A DNA stretch of 64,000 nt. Source: Actinophytocola sp963825445. Its GTDB lineage: Bacteria > Actinomycetota > Actinomycetes > Mycobacteriales > Pseudonocardiaceae. Below, piece by piece: positions 16,094-25,607 of this stretch (positions are counted from its first letter, which is position 1; each line of letters starts with the position of its first letter). The DNA is taken from positions 221,790 through 285,789 of the forward strand of contig CAWGTM010000010.1 in assembly GCA_963825445.1 (NCBI GenBank). Reading direction: 5' to 3'. A program made the translations under genes and the position numbers. The notes under the pieces are model-generated. The model had not been told where the DNA came from. It worked only from the letters and a program-made list of their open reading frames with translations, and did not search any database.

Positions 16094-17731
16094 CTAGGCA
16101 GCGGCACCGACAAAATCGGGAACCGCGGTGCGCTTCGGTCGGCTGGGGATGTGTTTGCGCACGAGGAACACGGCCAGCCCCACCACGAGCAGCGACGCGA
16201 TGTAGGCGTAGGGCAGCTGGAACTGACGCCCGTCGAAGGTGTTCCCGGTGGGCGGCAACGCCACGGCGAAGGCCGCGCTGATGGCCATGGTCATGGTCCG
16301 GAACCGGATGTTGCCGGCGGCCACGGCGAGCGGCAGCGCCGCCCACAGCAGGTACCAGGGCTGCACGGTCGCGCCGAACACCAGCACCGCCCCGATGGCC
16401 GCGCCGAGCCCGATCATGGGCCGAAGCCGCCACCGGAAGCTGTCGTACAGCAGCTTCGCGGCGAGCAGCGGCCCGAGGAGCGTGCCCACCATCCGGCTGA
16501 CCGTGATGGCCGCGTCGATGTGGTTGCCCAGGCCGAGCAGGATCCCCAGCCCGCCCGCGCCGAATCCGAGCGCGGTCATGGGTGCCATCCAGCTCTTGAT
16601 GGCGTTGGCCGTGTTGAGCGTCTCGATCCAGCCCAGGCCCAGGCCGCTGCCGAACGAGGTCAGCGCGACCACGCCCAGGAAGATCACCATGAGCGCGCCG
16701 GCCGTGGCGAACAGGTGTTTCCACTTGCCGCCCCATCGCCGGGCGATCATCACGCCGAGGAACCCGAGGGCGAGCGCGGCCGGGATCTTCACGACCGCGC
16801 CGAGCGTGATGACCGTGGCGCCGATCCCGTACCAGAGCAGTTCGCCGGGTTGCCATGGCGGGAACGGCCCGTTCGGTGTCACCCGGGGCATGCGCCGCAG
16901 GCCGAGTTCGATGCCCACGAGCATGAGGCCGATGGCCAGCGCCTCGTTGTGCACGCCCACGATGAGGTGGAACAGCACCAGCGGGTTGGCGGCACCGAGC
17001 CACAGCGCGCTGACCGGGTTGATGCCGAACCGCCGGGCGAGCCGGGGCAGCGACCACACGATCATCGCGAACCCGAGGAGCGCGAGCAGCCGGTGGAACG
17101 CCACCCCCATCACCACGTGGTCGCCCGCGAGCCAGTTGATGCCGCGACCGAGCGTGACGAACAGCGGCCCGTACGGCGACGGGGTGTCGCGCCACATGGT
17201 GGGCACGCTGCGGGTGAGCGCGTCGCCGTTGCCGAGTGCCTCGGCCGGCCCGATCGTGTACGGATCGAGGCCGCGCGCGGCGATCTCGCTCTGCGCGAGG
17301 TAGCTGTAGACGTCCTTGGAGAACATCGGCACGGTGAACACGAGCGGCGTGGTCCACATGATGAGCGTGCGGGCCATCTGTGGCACCGACACCAGCCGCG
17401 CGCGGCCGGGCAGCGACAGCCGCCCGAGCGCCAGCCAGGCGAGCACGATCATGAACACGCCGGTGAACGCGATGGCCAGCGACACCGTGGGCATCCGGCT
17501 GAACATGCTGACGAACGGCAGCGTGGGGACCGGATTGAACACCGGCGCGGCACCCGCGCCGAGCCCCCCGGCGGCGAGCAGCAGCGCGCCGACCGTGCCG
17601 AACCGCCGGACCACGTCCAGCTGACGGCGCTCGCCGGCGTTCAGGGGACCGGACGGGACGTCAGCGAGTCGTGGGCGGTCATCACGAACTTGCCCGTTGC
17701 GCTCGGATTGGACCGAATCTCCCGCCACCAC
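16094..17731 (-). CDS. mptB: Alpha-(1->6)-mannosyltransferase, MptB type
   Basis: 545 residues with about 13 membrane helices, a GT-C fold polyprenyl-phosphate-mannose-dependent glycosyltransferase. The first large loop holds MFSKDVYSYLAQSE with the acidic residue expected to be catalytic, then SPYGPLFV further on. In mycobacteria and corynebacteria MptB builds the alpha-1,6 mannan core of lipomannan. Position directly upstream of and divergent from sufR is the same as Rv1459c. The start is assumed at GTG 17731; later starts are possible. Confidence 0.88.
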   Translation of the reverse strand: MVAGDSVQSERNGQVRDDRPRLADVPSGPLNAGERRQLDVVRRFGTVGALLLAAGGLGAGAAPVFNPVPTLPFVSMFSRMPTVSLAIAFTGVFMIVLAWLALGRLSLPGRARLVSVPQMARTLIMWTTPLVFTVPMFSKDVYSYLAQSEIAARGLDPYTIGPAEALGNGDALTRSVPTMWRDTPSPYGPLFVTLGRGINWLAGDHVVMGVAFHRLLALLGFAMIVWSLPRLARRFGINPVSALWLGAANPLVLFHLIVGVHNEALAIGLMLVGIELGLRRMPRVTPNGPFPPWQPGELLWYGIGATVITLGAVVKIPAALALGFLGVMIARRWGGKWKHLFATAGALMVIFLGVVALTSFGSGLGLGWIETLNTANAIKSWMAPMTALGFGAGGLGILLGLGNHIDAAITVSRMVGTLLGPLLAAKLLYDSFRWRLRPMIGLGAAIGAVLVFGATVQPWYLLWAALPLAVAAGNIRFRTMTMAISAAFAVALPPTGNTFDGRQFQLPYAYIASLLVVGLAVFLVRKHIPSRPKRTAVPDFVGAAA

Positions 17732-17778
17732 GTGCCAGAGCGTATCGACCCGGGGTGCGGGTGAGCCCTATCACCTCC

Positions 17779-17802
17779 ACGAGGGGGCGCTTTGCCCCTC
17801 GT
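17779..17802. promoter_or_regulatory. Inverted repeat upstream of sufR
   Basis: Perfect 8-base arms ACGAGGGG / CCCCTCGT separated by eight bases in the mptB-sufR divergent region, upstream of the proposed -10 hexamer TAAGAC (17810-17815). It could be a second regulator site or part of either promoter. Confidence 0.4.
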
Positions 17803-17815
17803 CAGGAAATAAGAC

Positions 17816-17830
17816 ACACTGGTGTTGTGA
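17816..17830. promoter_or_regulatory. SufR-type operator overlapping the sufR start
   Basis: The sequence ACACT-GGTGT-TGTGA fits the ACACT-N5-TGTGA motif I recall for mycobacterial SufR. It covers the sufR GTG start, just downstream of a TAAGAC -10-like hexamer, so SufR binding would block transcription of its own operon. The mRNA would be leaderless or nearly so. Confidence 0.6.
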
Positions 17831-18542
17831 AAAACGAGCAGTTGGCCGAGGGCCGCACCAGGGTTGGTGTGGCACGCCTGCTGCTCGAGCGGGGACCGAT
17901 CACCGCGGCCGATGTCGCCGAGACGCTGGGCCTGAGCCCGGCCGCCGTACGGCGACACCTCGACTGCCTGGTCAACGACGGTGAGGCGGGCATGCGTGAC
18001 GCCCCCCGGCGTGGCCAGCGGGGCCGTGGCCGACCGGCCAAGCTCTGGCTGTTGACCGAGACCGGACGAGCCCGGTTCGGCCACGCCTACGACGACCTGG
18101 CCATCGCGGCCATCCGGTTCGTCGCCGAGAGTGGCGGCGAGTCGGCCATCCGCGAGTTCGCCGAGCGCCGGGTGGCCACTCTGGTCGACCGGCACCGGGA
18201 CGAAGTGCTGGGCGAACAGGGACCGGCGGACCGGGCCAAGGCCCTCGCCGAGGCCCTGACCAGAGAGGGTTACGCTGCGTCGACGCGGCGCGTCGGGACA
18301 GGGGAGCAGCTCTGCCAGCACCACTGTCCGGTCGCCCATGTCGCGGCGGAGTTCCCCCAGCTGTGTGAGGTCGAGACGGCGGCGTTCGCCGACCTGCTCG
18401 GCACCCACGTCCAGCGCCTCTCGACCATCGCACGTGGCGACGCCGCGTGTACGACGCACGTTCCGCTCGGCGGCTCCGAACCCGCCGGGCCGGGCGCGAG
18501 TAGTGAAAAACCCGCTCCCACCACGACCGAAGGGACGCCTTC

Positions 18543-18546
<4 letters not shown>
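17827..18546 (+). CDS. sufR: SufR, Fe-S-sensing repressor of the suf operon
   Basis: 239 residues. An N-terminal winged helix-turn-helix (ITAADVAETLGLSPAAVRRHL, about 25-45) with the wing GRGRPAKLWLLT, then a regulatory domain with Cys163, Cys167 and Cys180 (CQHHC...C), the expected ligands of a 4Fe-4S cluster. Holo-SufR represses the operon when clusters are plentiful. The GTG at 17827 was chosen because homology begins there; a SufR-like operator overlaps it. The stop overlaps the sufB start (ATGA). Confidence 0.92.
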
Positions 18547-19976
<1,430 letters not shown>

Positions 19977-21134
19977 ATGAGCCAGGCAACAGCAACACCG
20001 CATTCCCACGGCGCGGTGGTTCCCGCCGCGTCCCGCGCCGAACAGTTCTCCTCGTTCGACGTCGACGCGTTCGAGATCCCCGGCGGCCGTGAGGAGATCT
20101 GGCGCTTCACCCCCATGAAGCGGCTCCGCGGTCTCCACGACGGGACGGCGGTCGCGAACGGCGAGCTGTCGATCGAGGTCGACGGCCCGGACGTGACGGT
20201 CGAGACCGTCGGTCGCGGCGACTCCCGGCTCGGTCAGGGCGGCACGCCCGCCGACCGGATCGCCGCCCAGGCGTACTCGTCGTTCCAGCGGGCCACGGTC
20301 ATCACCGTGCCCAAGGAGGTCCAGGCGGGGACCACGACCATCACGGTCACCGGCCCCGGCGAGGGCAACGTCGCCTACGGCCACCTCCAGGTGCGTGCCG
20401 AGCAGTTCGCCGAGGCCGTCGTGGTCATCGACCACCGCGGCAGCGGCACGGTCGCCGACAACGTGGAGATCATCGTCGGCGACGGCGCGAAGCTCACGGT
20501 GGTCAGCGTCCACGACTGGGCCGACGACGCCGTGCAGGTCTCCGCGCACCACACGCGCCTGGGCCGCGACGCCACCCTGCGCCACCACCTCATCGCGCTC
20601 GGCGGCGACCTGGTGCGGGTCAGCCCCACGGTCGTCTACGCCGGTCCCGGCGGCGACGCCCAGCTCAACGGGCTGTACTTCGCCGACGCGGGTCAGCACA
20701 TCGAGCTGCGGACCTTCGCCGACCACGGCCAGCCCAACTGCAAGTCCGACGTCATCTACAAGGGCGCGCTGCAGGGCGAGGGCGCCCGCACGGTGTGGAT
20801 CGGCGACGTGCTCATCCGCGCGGCCGCCGAGGGCACCGAGACGTTCGAGCTGAACCGCAACCTGGTGCTCACCGAGGGCGCGCGCGCCGACTCGGTGCCG
20901 AACCTGGAGATCGAGACCGGCGAGATCGCCGGCGCCGGCCACGCCAGCGCCACCGGCCGGTTCGACGACGAGCAGCTGTTCTACCTGCAGGCCCGTGGCA
21001 TCCCCGAGGGTGTCGCCCGCCGGCTGGTGGTGCGCGGCTTCTTCCACGAGCTGCTCATGAAGATCACCGTCCCGGAGATCCGCGAGCGGCTGGAAGCGGC
21101 GATCGAGGCGGAGCTGGAAGCGGTCGGCGCATGA
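19977..21134 (+). CDS. sufD: SufD, partner of SufB in the scaffold complex
   Basis: 385 residues. Homologous to SufB in its C-terminal half (DEQLFYLQARGIPEGVARRLVVRGFFHE), with an N-terminal helical region that begins with a short Ser/Thr/Ala-rich tail. SufD contacts SufB and SufC and is needed for iron acquisition. The ATG follows the sufB stop codon directly, and the stop overlaps the Rieske gene (ATGA). Confidence 0.96.
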   Translation: MSQATATPHSHGAVVPAASRAEQFSSFDVDAFEIPGGREEIWRFTPMKRLRGLHDGTAVANGELSIEVDGPDVTVETVGRGDSRLGQGGTPADRIAAQAYSSFQRATVITVPKEVQAGTTTITVTGPGEGNVAYGHLQVRAEQFAEAVVVIDHRGSGTVADNVEIIVGDGAKLTVVSVHDWADDAVQVSAHHTRLGRDATLRHHLIALGGDLVRVSPTVVYAGPGGDAQLNGLYFADAGQHIELRTFADHGQPNCKSDVIYKGALQGEGARTVWIGDVLIRAAAEGTETFELNRNLVLTEGARADSVPNLEIETGEIAGAGHASATGRFDDEQLFYLQARGIPEGVARRLVVRGFFHELLMKITVPEIRERLEAAIEAELEAVGA

Positions 21135-21457
21135 GTCGCGCGTGTGCACTGTCCGAACTCGTGGACGTCAACGCAGGCGGCAAGCCGTTCGCCGTCGAGG
21201 TCGACGACGTCGAGGTCGTCCTGGTCCGCCAGGGCGACACGGTGCACGCGCTGCGCGACGAGTGCTCCCACGCCACGCTCTCCCTGTCGGAGGGCGAGGT
21301 GACCCGCAAGGGCATCGAGTGCTGGCTGCACGGGTCGTGCTTCGACCTGCGCACCGGCGCTCCGTCCTCGCCGCCGGCGAGCGAGCCGGTCGACGTGTTC
21401 GCCGTCGAGATCCGCGACGGCGACGTGCATGTCGACGTCACCACCACCACGAACTGA
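21131..21457 (+). CDS. Rieske-type [2Fe-2S] ferredoxin in suf operon
   Basis: 108 residues. Rieske cluster ligands are complete: Cys45-x-His47 (CSH) and Cys64-x2-His67 (CWLH). It is a small soluble non-heme iron oxygenase-type ferredoxin. Such a gene sits between sufD and sufC in many actinomycetes but not in E. coli; it may carry electrons for cluster assembly. The start is coupled to sufD by ATGA. Confidence 0.93.
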   Translation: MSRACALSELVDVNAGGKPFAVEVDDVEVVLVRQGDTVHALRDECSHATLSLSEGEVTRKGIECWLHGSCFDLRTGAPSSPPASEPVDVFAVEIRDGDVHVDVTTTTN

Positions 21458-21486
21458 CTTTGAAGCACCAAGGAGAAAGCACAGAG

Positions 21487-22260
21487 ATGGCCACGCTGGA
21501 GATCAAGGGGCTGCACGTCTCGGTCAACACCGACGAGACGAAGAAGGAGATCCTGTCCGGGGTCGACCTGACCATCAACGCGGGCGAGACGCACGCGATC
21601 ATGGGCCCCAACGGGTCGGGCAAGTCCACCCTGTCCTACGCCGTCGCCGGCCACCCGAAGTACGAGGTGACCGCCGGCACGGTGACGCTGGACGGCGACG
21701 ACGTGCTGGACATGTCGGTCGACGAGCGCGCCCGCGCGGGCCTGTTCCTGGCCATGCAGTACCCGGTCGAGGTGCCCGGCGTCTCGATGTCGAACTTCCT
21801 GCGCACGGCCGTGACCGCGGTCCGTGGCGAGGCCCCGAAGCTGCGCCACTGGGTCAAGGAGGTCAAGCAGGCGATGTCCGACCTGGACATCGACCCGGCC
21901 TTCGCCGAGCGCTCGGTGAACGAGGGCTTCTCCGGCGGTGAGAAGAAGCGCCACGAGATCCTGCAGCTGGCGCTGCTCTCGCCGAAGATCGCGATCCTCG
22001 ACGAGACCGACTCCGGCCTCGACGTCGACGCGCTGCGCGTCGTGAGTGAAGGCATCAACCGGATCAAGGCCGGTGGCGAGGTCGGCGTCATGCTGATCAC
22101 CCACTACACCCGGATCCTGCGCCACATCACGCCCGACTTCGTGCACGTGTTCGCGGGCGGCAGGATCGTCGAGTCCGGTGGCTCGGAGCTGGCCGCCCAG
22201 CTCGAGGAGCACGGCTACGTCCGGTTCACCGGTAAGCAGGAGCCGGCCGCTATCGGCTGA
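21487..22260 (+). CDS. sufC: SufC ATPase
   Basis: 257 residues, soluble ABC-type ATPase driving conformational change of SufBCD. Walker A GPNGSGKST at 40-48, signature FSGGEKKRHEILQ near 149-161, Walker B IAILDETDSGLD, and switch His in LITHYTR. An AAGGAGAAA ribosome site precedes the ATG. The last residues (VRFTGKQEPAAIG) are unremarkable. Confidence 0.97.
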   Translation: MATLEIKGLHVSVNTDETKKEILSGVDLTINAGETHAIMGPNGSGKSTLSYAVAGHPKYEVTAGTVTLDGDDVLDMSVDERARAGLFLAMQYPVEVPGVSMSNFLRTAVTAVRGEAPKLRHWVKEVKQAMSDLDIDPAFAERSVNEGFSGGEKKRHEILQLALLSPKIAILDETDSGLDVDALRVVSEGINRIKAGGEVGVMLITHYTRILRHITPDFVHVFAGGRIVESGGSELAAQLEEHGYVRFTGKQEPAAIG

Positions 22261-22275
22261 GATCGGGGTTCCCGG

Positions 22276-23536
22276 ATGACCACCACCACAGCCACACCGC
22301 TGGATGTCGAGACGATCCGCAAGGACTTCCCGATCCTGTCCAGGCTGGTGCACGGCGACAAACCGTTGGTGTACCTGGACAACGCGGCGACGTCGCAGAA
22401 GCCGCGCCAGGTGATCGACGCGCTCGTGGGGTACTACGAGCAGCACAACGCCAACGTGCACCGCGGCATCCACACTTTGGCCGAGGAGGCCACGGCGCTG
22501 TACGAGGGTGCGCGGGACAAGGTCGCGGCGTTCATCAACGCGCCGAGCCGCGACGAGGTGATCTTCACGAAGAACTCGTCCGAGGCCATGAACCTGGTGG
22601 CCCGGGTGCTCGGCGAGGCCGGTCCCGGCTACCGGATCGGCCCCGGCGACGAGATCGTGATCACGGAGATGGAGCACCACTCCAACATCGTTCCGTGGCA
22701 CCAGTTGGCCGAGCGGACCGGCGCGACCCTGAAGTGGTTCACGATCACCGACGAGGGTCGGCTCGATCTGTCCACTCTGGACTCGGTGATCACCGAGCGC
22801 ACGAAGATCGTGTCGATGGTGCACGTGTCCAACCTGCTGGGCACCATCAACCCGGTCGACGTGGTGATCGCGCGGGCCCGCGAGGTCGGCGCGCTGGTGC
22901 TGCTCGACGCGTCGCAGTCGGTGCCGCACCTGCCGCTCGACGTCACCGCGCTCGGTGCCGACTTCGTGGCGTTCACCGGTCACAAGATGCTCGGCCCCAC
23001 CGGTATCGGTGTCCTGTGGGGACGGTTGCCGCTGCTCCAGGAGTTGCCGCCGTTCCTCGGTGGCGGCGAGATGATCGAACTGGTCACCATGGAGCGTTCG
23101 ACGTTCGCGCAGCCGCCGCACAAGTTCGAGGCCGGCACCCCGCCGATCGCGGAGGCCGTCGGACTCGGCGCGGCCGTCGACTACCTGACGGCCGTCGGCA
23201 TGGACGCGATCGCCGCCCACGAGCACCACCTGACGGCCTACGTCCTGGACGCACTGTCGTCAGTGGACGGTGTGACGATCATCGGCCCGCCCACCGCGGT
23301 GGACCGGGTGGCCGAGGTGTCGTTCACGCTGGCCGGCATCCACCCGCACGACGTGGGCCAGATCCTCGACGAGCAGGGCATCGCCGTCCGGGTCGGCCAC
23401 CACTGCGCGCGGCCCGCCGTGGTGCGGTACGGAATTCCGGCGACCACCAGAGCGTCGTTCTACCTGTACAACACGACCGCCGAGGCGGACGCGTTGGTCG
23501 GCGGGTCTGGCGCAGGTGAAGAAGGTCTTCGGATGA
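22276..23536 (+). CDS. sufS: Cysteine desulfurase SufS, with one-base insertion near 3' end
   Basis: PLP-dependent enzyme that removes sulfur from cysteine for Fe-S assembly. PLP lysine is Lys237 in AFTGHKMLGPTG, and the persulfide cysteine is Cys377 in RVGHHCARP. The given sequence reads on, in frame, into sufU as one 567-residue protein. The last residues before the join (GGSGAGEEGLR) are atypical. Removing one G from the GGG at 23503-23505 restores VGGLAQVKKVFG followed by TGA overlapping the sufU ATG, the usual arrangement. I therefore annotate two genes, with an indel here. Confidence 0.93.
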
Positions 23537-23979
23537 ACTTGGAGACCATGTACCAGGAGATCATCCTGGATCACTACAAGAACCCGCACGGGCGCGGGCT
23601 GCGTGAGCCGTTCGACGCGGAGTCGTTCCAGGTCAACCCGACCTGCGGCGACGAGGTGACTCTGCGAGTGGCCGTGGCCGACTCGAAGGTCGCCGACGTG
23701 TCCTACGAGGGGCAGGGCTGTTCGATCAGCCAGGCCTCCACGTCGGTGCTGACCGATCTGGTCACGGGCCGGTCGGTCGAGGACGCGATGTCCACGCTGG
23801 ACGCGTTCGTGGAGATGGTTCAGGGTCGCGGCAAGGTGGAACCCGACGAGGAAGTGCTCGAGGACGGCGTGGCATTCGCCGGCGTCGCGAAGTACCCGGC
23901 CAGGGTCAAGTGCGCACTGCTTGGCTGGATGGCTTTCAAGGACGCGGTGTCCCGTGTCGAAGGAGGCGTAGCCCGATGA
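23533..23979 (+). CDS. sufU: SufU, zinc-dependent sulfurtransferase
   Basis: 148 residues. Receives sulfur from SufS in Gram-positive and actinobacterial SUF systems. Conserved ligands: Cys38 and Asp40 (NPTCGDE), Cys63 (GQGCSISQAS) and Cys128 (ARVKCALLGW), matching the zinc site of SufU. The start ATG overlaps the restored sufS stop, and the stop overlaps the sufT ATG. The apparent SufS-SufU fusion is most likely an artefact of a one-base insertion. Confidence 0.94.
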   Translation: MNLETMYQEIILDHYKNPHGRGLREPFDAESFQVNPTCGDEVTLRVAVADSKVADVSYEGQGCSISQASTSVLTDLVTGRSVEDAMSTLDAFVEMVQGRGKVEPDEEVLEDGVAFAGVAKYPARVKCALLGWMAFKDAVSRVEGGVAR

Positions 23980-24368
23980 GCGAGAACGAGACCGTCGAGC
24001 GCGGGGTCGAGGCCCTGCCGGAGCCGCCCGCCCCGAAGGCGGACGTGGCCTCGGTCGAGGACCTCGAGGAGGCCATGCGTGACGTGGTCGACCCCGAGCT
24101 GGGCATCAACGTGGTCGACCTCGGCCTGGTGTACGACCTCCGGGTGGAGGACGACAACACGGCGACCATCGACATGACGCTGACGTCCGCGGCCTGCCCG
24201 CTGACCGACGTGATCGAGGACCAGACCCGCGCCGCGCTGACCGCCGGCCCGGGTGGCGGCCTGGTGGGCGACTTCCGGATCAACTGGGTCTGGATGCCGC
24301 CCTGGGGCCCGGAGAAGATCACCGACGACGGCCGCGAGCAGCTCCGCGCCCTGGGCTTCACCCTCTAG
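23976..24368 (+). CDS. sufT: SufT, DUF59/MIP18-like Fe-S maturation protein
   Basis: 130 residues. DUF59 domain from about residue 28: EAMRDVVDPELGINVVDLGLVYDLRV, then TSAACPLTDVIEDQ with the conserved cysteine, and the family ending VWMPPWGPEKITDDGREQLRALGF. In other bacteria SufT assists maturation of Fe-S proteins. It is the last gene of the operon and ATGA-coupled to sufU. A large hairpin follows. Confidence 0.93.
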   Translation: MSENETVERGVEALPEPPAPKADVASVEDLEEAMRDVVDPELGINVVDLGLVYDLRVEDDNTATIDMTLTSAACPLTDVIEDQTRAALTAGPGGGLVGDFRINWVWMPPWGPEKITDDGREQLRALGFTL

Positions 24369-24372
24369 CCCG

Positions 24373-24443
24373 CGAGTCGTATCGTACGAACACCGAGTCG
24401 TACCGTTTGAACAGCGAGTTCGCTGTCCATACGGTACGACTCG
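24373..24443. terminator. Long hairpin with direct-repeat arms after suf operon
   Basis: Thirteen-base arms CGAGTCGTACCGT (24394-24406) and ACGGTACGACTCG (24431-24443) enclose a second palindrome ACAGCGA-GT-TCGCTGT. A partial direct copy of the left arm (CGAGTCGTATCGTACGAACA) precedes it at 24373. It lies between converging genes and probably terminates both. The layered design suggests a mobile palindromic repeat rather than a simple terminator. Confidence 0.65.
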
Positions 24444-24449
24444 TGTGTT

Positions 24450-25487
24450 TCAGGGCAACCAGGTGTTGCAGCGTGCCGGGATGCGGGACTGGAAACCCTT
24501 GTCGTACCAGGAGCCCGCGTCGCGCGGGGCGTCCACAGAGGTCAGTCGCGCGCGGATCTCGCTCACGATGTTCGCGTCCACCGAGCCCTGGTTGGCCATG
24601 GCGCCCGCTGTGACGCCCGCCAGGCAGGTGGCCTGCGCGTTCAGGCGTTGGTCCAGTTCGGCCTCGGACGCCTCGGGGTCTTCCTTCGCCCGCACGTAGT
24701 CCTCCGTGAGGCCGGTCCGATACTGCACGGCCTTCGCGTACTCGCGCAGCGCCACGCCGAAGTACCGGCCCGGATAGCGGTCGTTGCCCTCGGCGTCCCG
24801 CAGGTGCGCCGGGGTCAGGTAGACGGTGCCCTCGCACTGGCGGGCGGGATCGGTCGGCGCGACCGCACCACACGGCGTCTCGGCCGGTGAACCGACCACG
24901 GTGATCACCGCGATGTCGTCGAGGTCCGGGAGCAGCGTGGCCCAGGCGTTGTCGGCGCACACCTCGCTGGCCTCGTAGAACGTCTCCTGCTCGGCGTCGC
25001 CCGGTCGGAACGTCGGCAGCGAGCAGGTGGTCGGCGCCATGGCCTGGTCGAGCGTGGACAGCGGGGCCTGCGCCAACTCGTCGAGCACGGTCGGCGGGGT
25101 GGGCGGGGGCTCGCTGGACGGCGACGTGGTCGTGGGGTCGGGCGTCGGGACGGCCGGGCCGGCGGCGACCGGGGTGCCGGCGACCGCGCGGGTCGGCCGG
25201 TTGAGCGTCAGCACGGTCGCGGCCCCGACCACCGCGATAACCACCAGCACCGCGGCCACCAGCGACAGGTAGTAGCCGACGGGCCGCGACGGCGGTTCGT
25301 ACACCGGCAGCGGCGTGCTCTGCCAGATGAGGTCGCCGGGCAGGTCACGCTCGGTTTCCTGCTCACTCTCGTCGACCGGCCAGGAGCCCACGGTCGGCCC
25401 GGTGGTGGTCGGCGTGTCACCCCCGACGAACGCCGTCTCCTCACTGGCGGGCGTGGTCCGCTCCGGATCGTTCGGGTCCTGTGTCAT
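24450..25487 (-). CDS. Membrane-anchored metallopeptidase homologue lacking HExxH
   Basis: 345 residues: acidic, Thr-rich cytoplasmic N-terminus, one membrane helix (about 71-95), Pro/Ser/Thr linker, then an extracellular domain. The domain resembles the neutral zinc metallopeptidase (YpfJ-like) family: CEGTVYLTPAHLRD, GRYFGVALREYAKAVQYRTG and RLNAQATCLAGVTAGAMA follow the family order. Where active members have the zinc motif HEVGHH, this protein has REYAKA, so the zinc site is absent. Probably a non-catalytic binding protein. The start is ATG 25487; longer frames upstream are unsupported. Confidence 0.7.
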   Translation of the reverse strand: MTQDPNDPERTTPASEETAFVGGDTPTTTGPTVGSWPVDESEQETERDLPGDLIWQSTPLPVYEPPSRPVGYYLSLVAAVLVVIAVVGAATVLTLNRPTRAVAGTPVAAGPAVPTPDPTTTSPSSEPPPTPPTVLDELAQAPLSTLDQAMAPTTCSLPTFRPGDAEQETFYEASEVCADNAWATLLPDLDDIAVITVVGSPAETPCGAVAPTDPARQCEGTVYLTPAHLRDAEGNDRYPGRYFGVALREYAKAVQYRTGLTEDYVRAKEDPEASEAELDQRLNAQATCLAGVTAGAMANQGSVDANIVSEIRARLTSVDAPRDAGSWYDKGFQSRIPARCNTWLP

Positions 25488-25607
25488 CCCGCTCCTCAGT
25501 GCATCAGCCCGCAGGTCAGAGTATCGAAGACGACTCCCTCCGCCGAGTGATGCGCCCCGGACTCGCGGGGGAGGGCCGCGCCGGAGCGGGTCTGCGAGGA
25601 TCGGGGG

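Noticed and set aside
22276..23979. True SufS-SufU fusion protein
   Set aside because: The join residues are not SufS-like and one base removed restores the standard ends and overlap.
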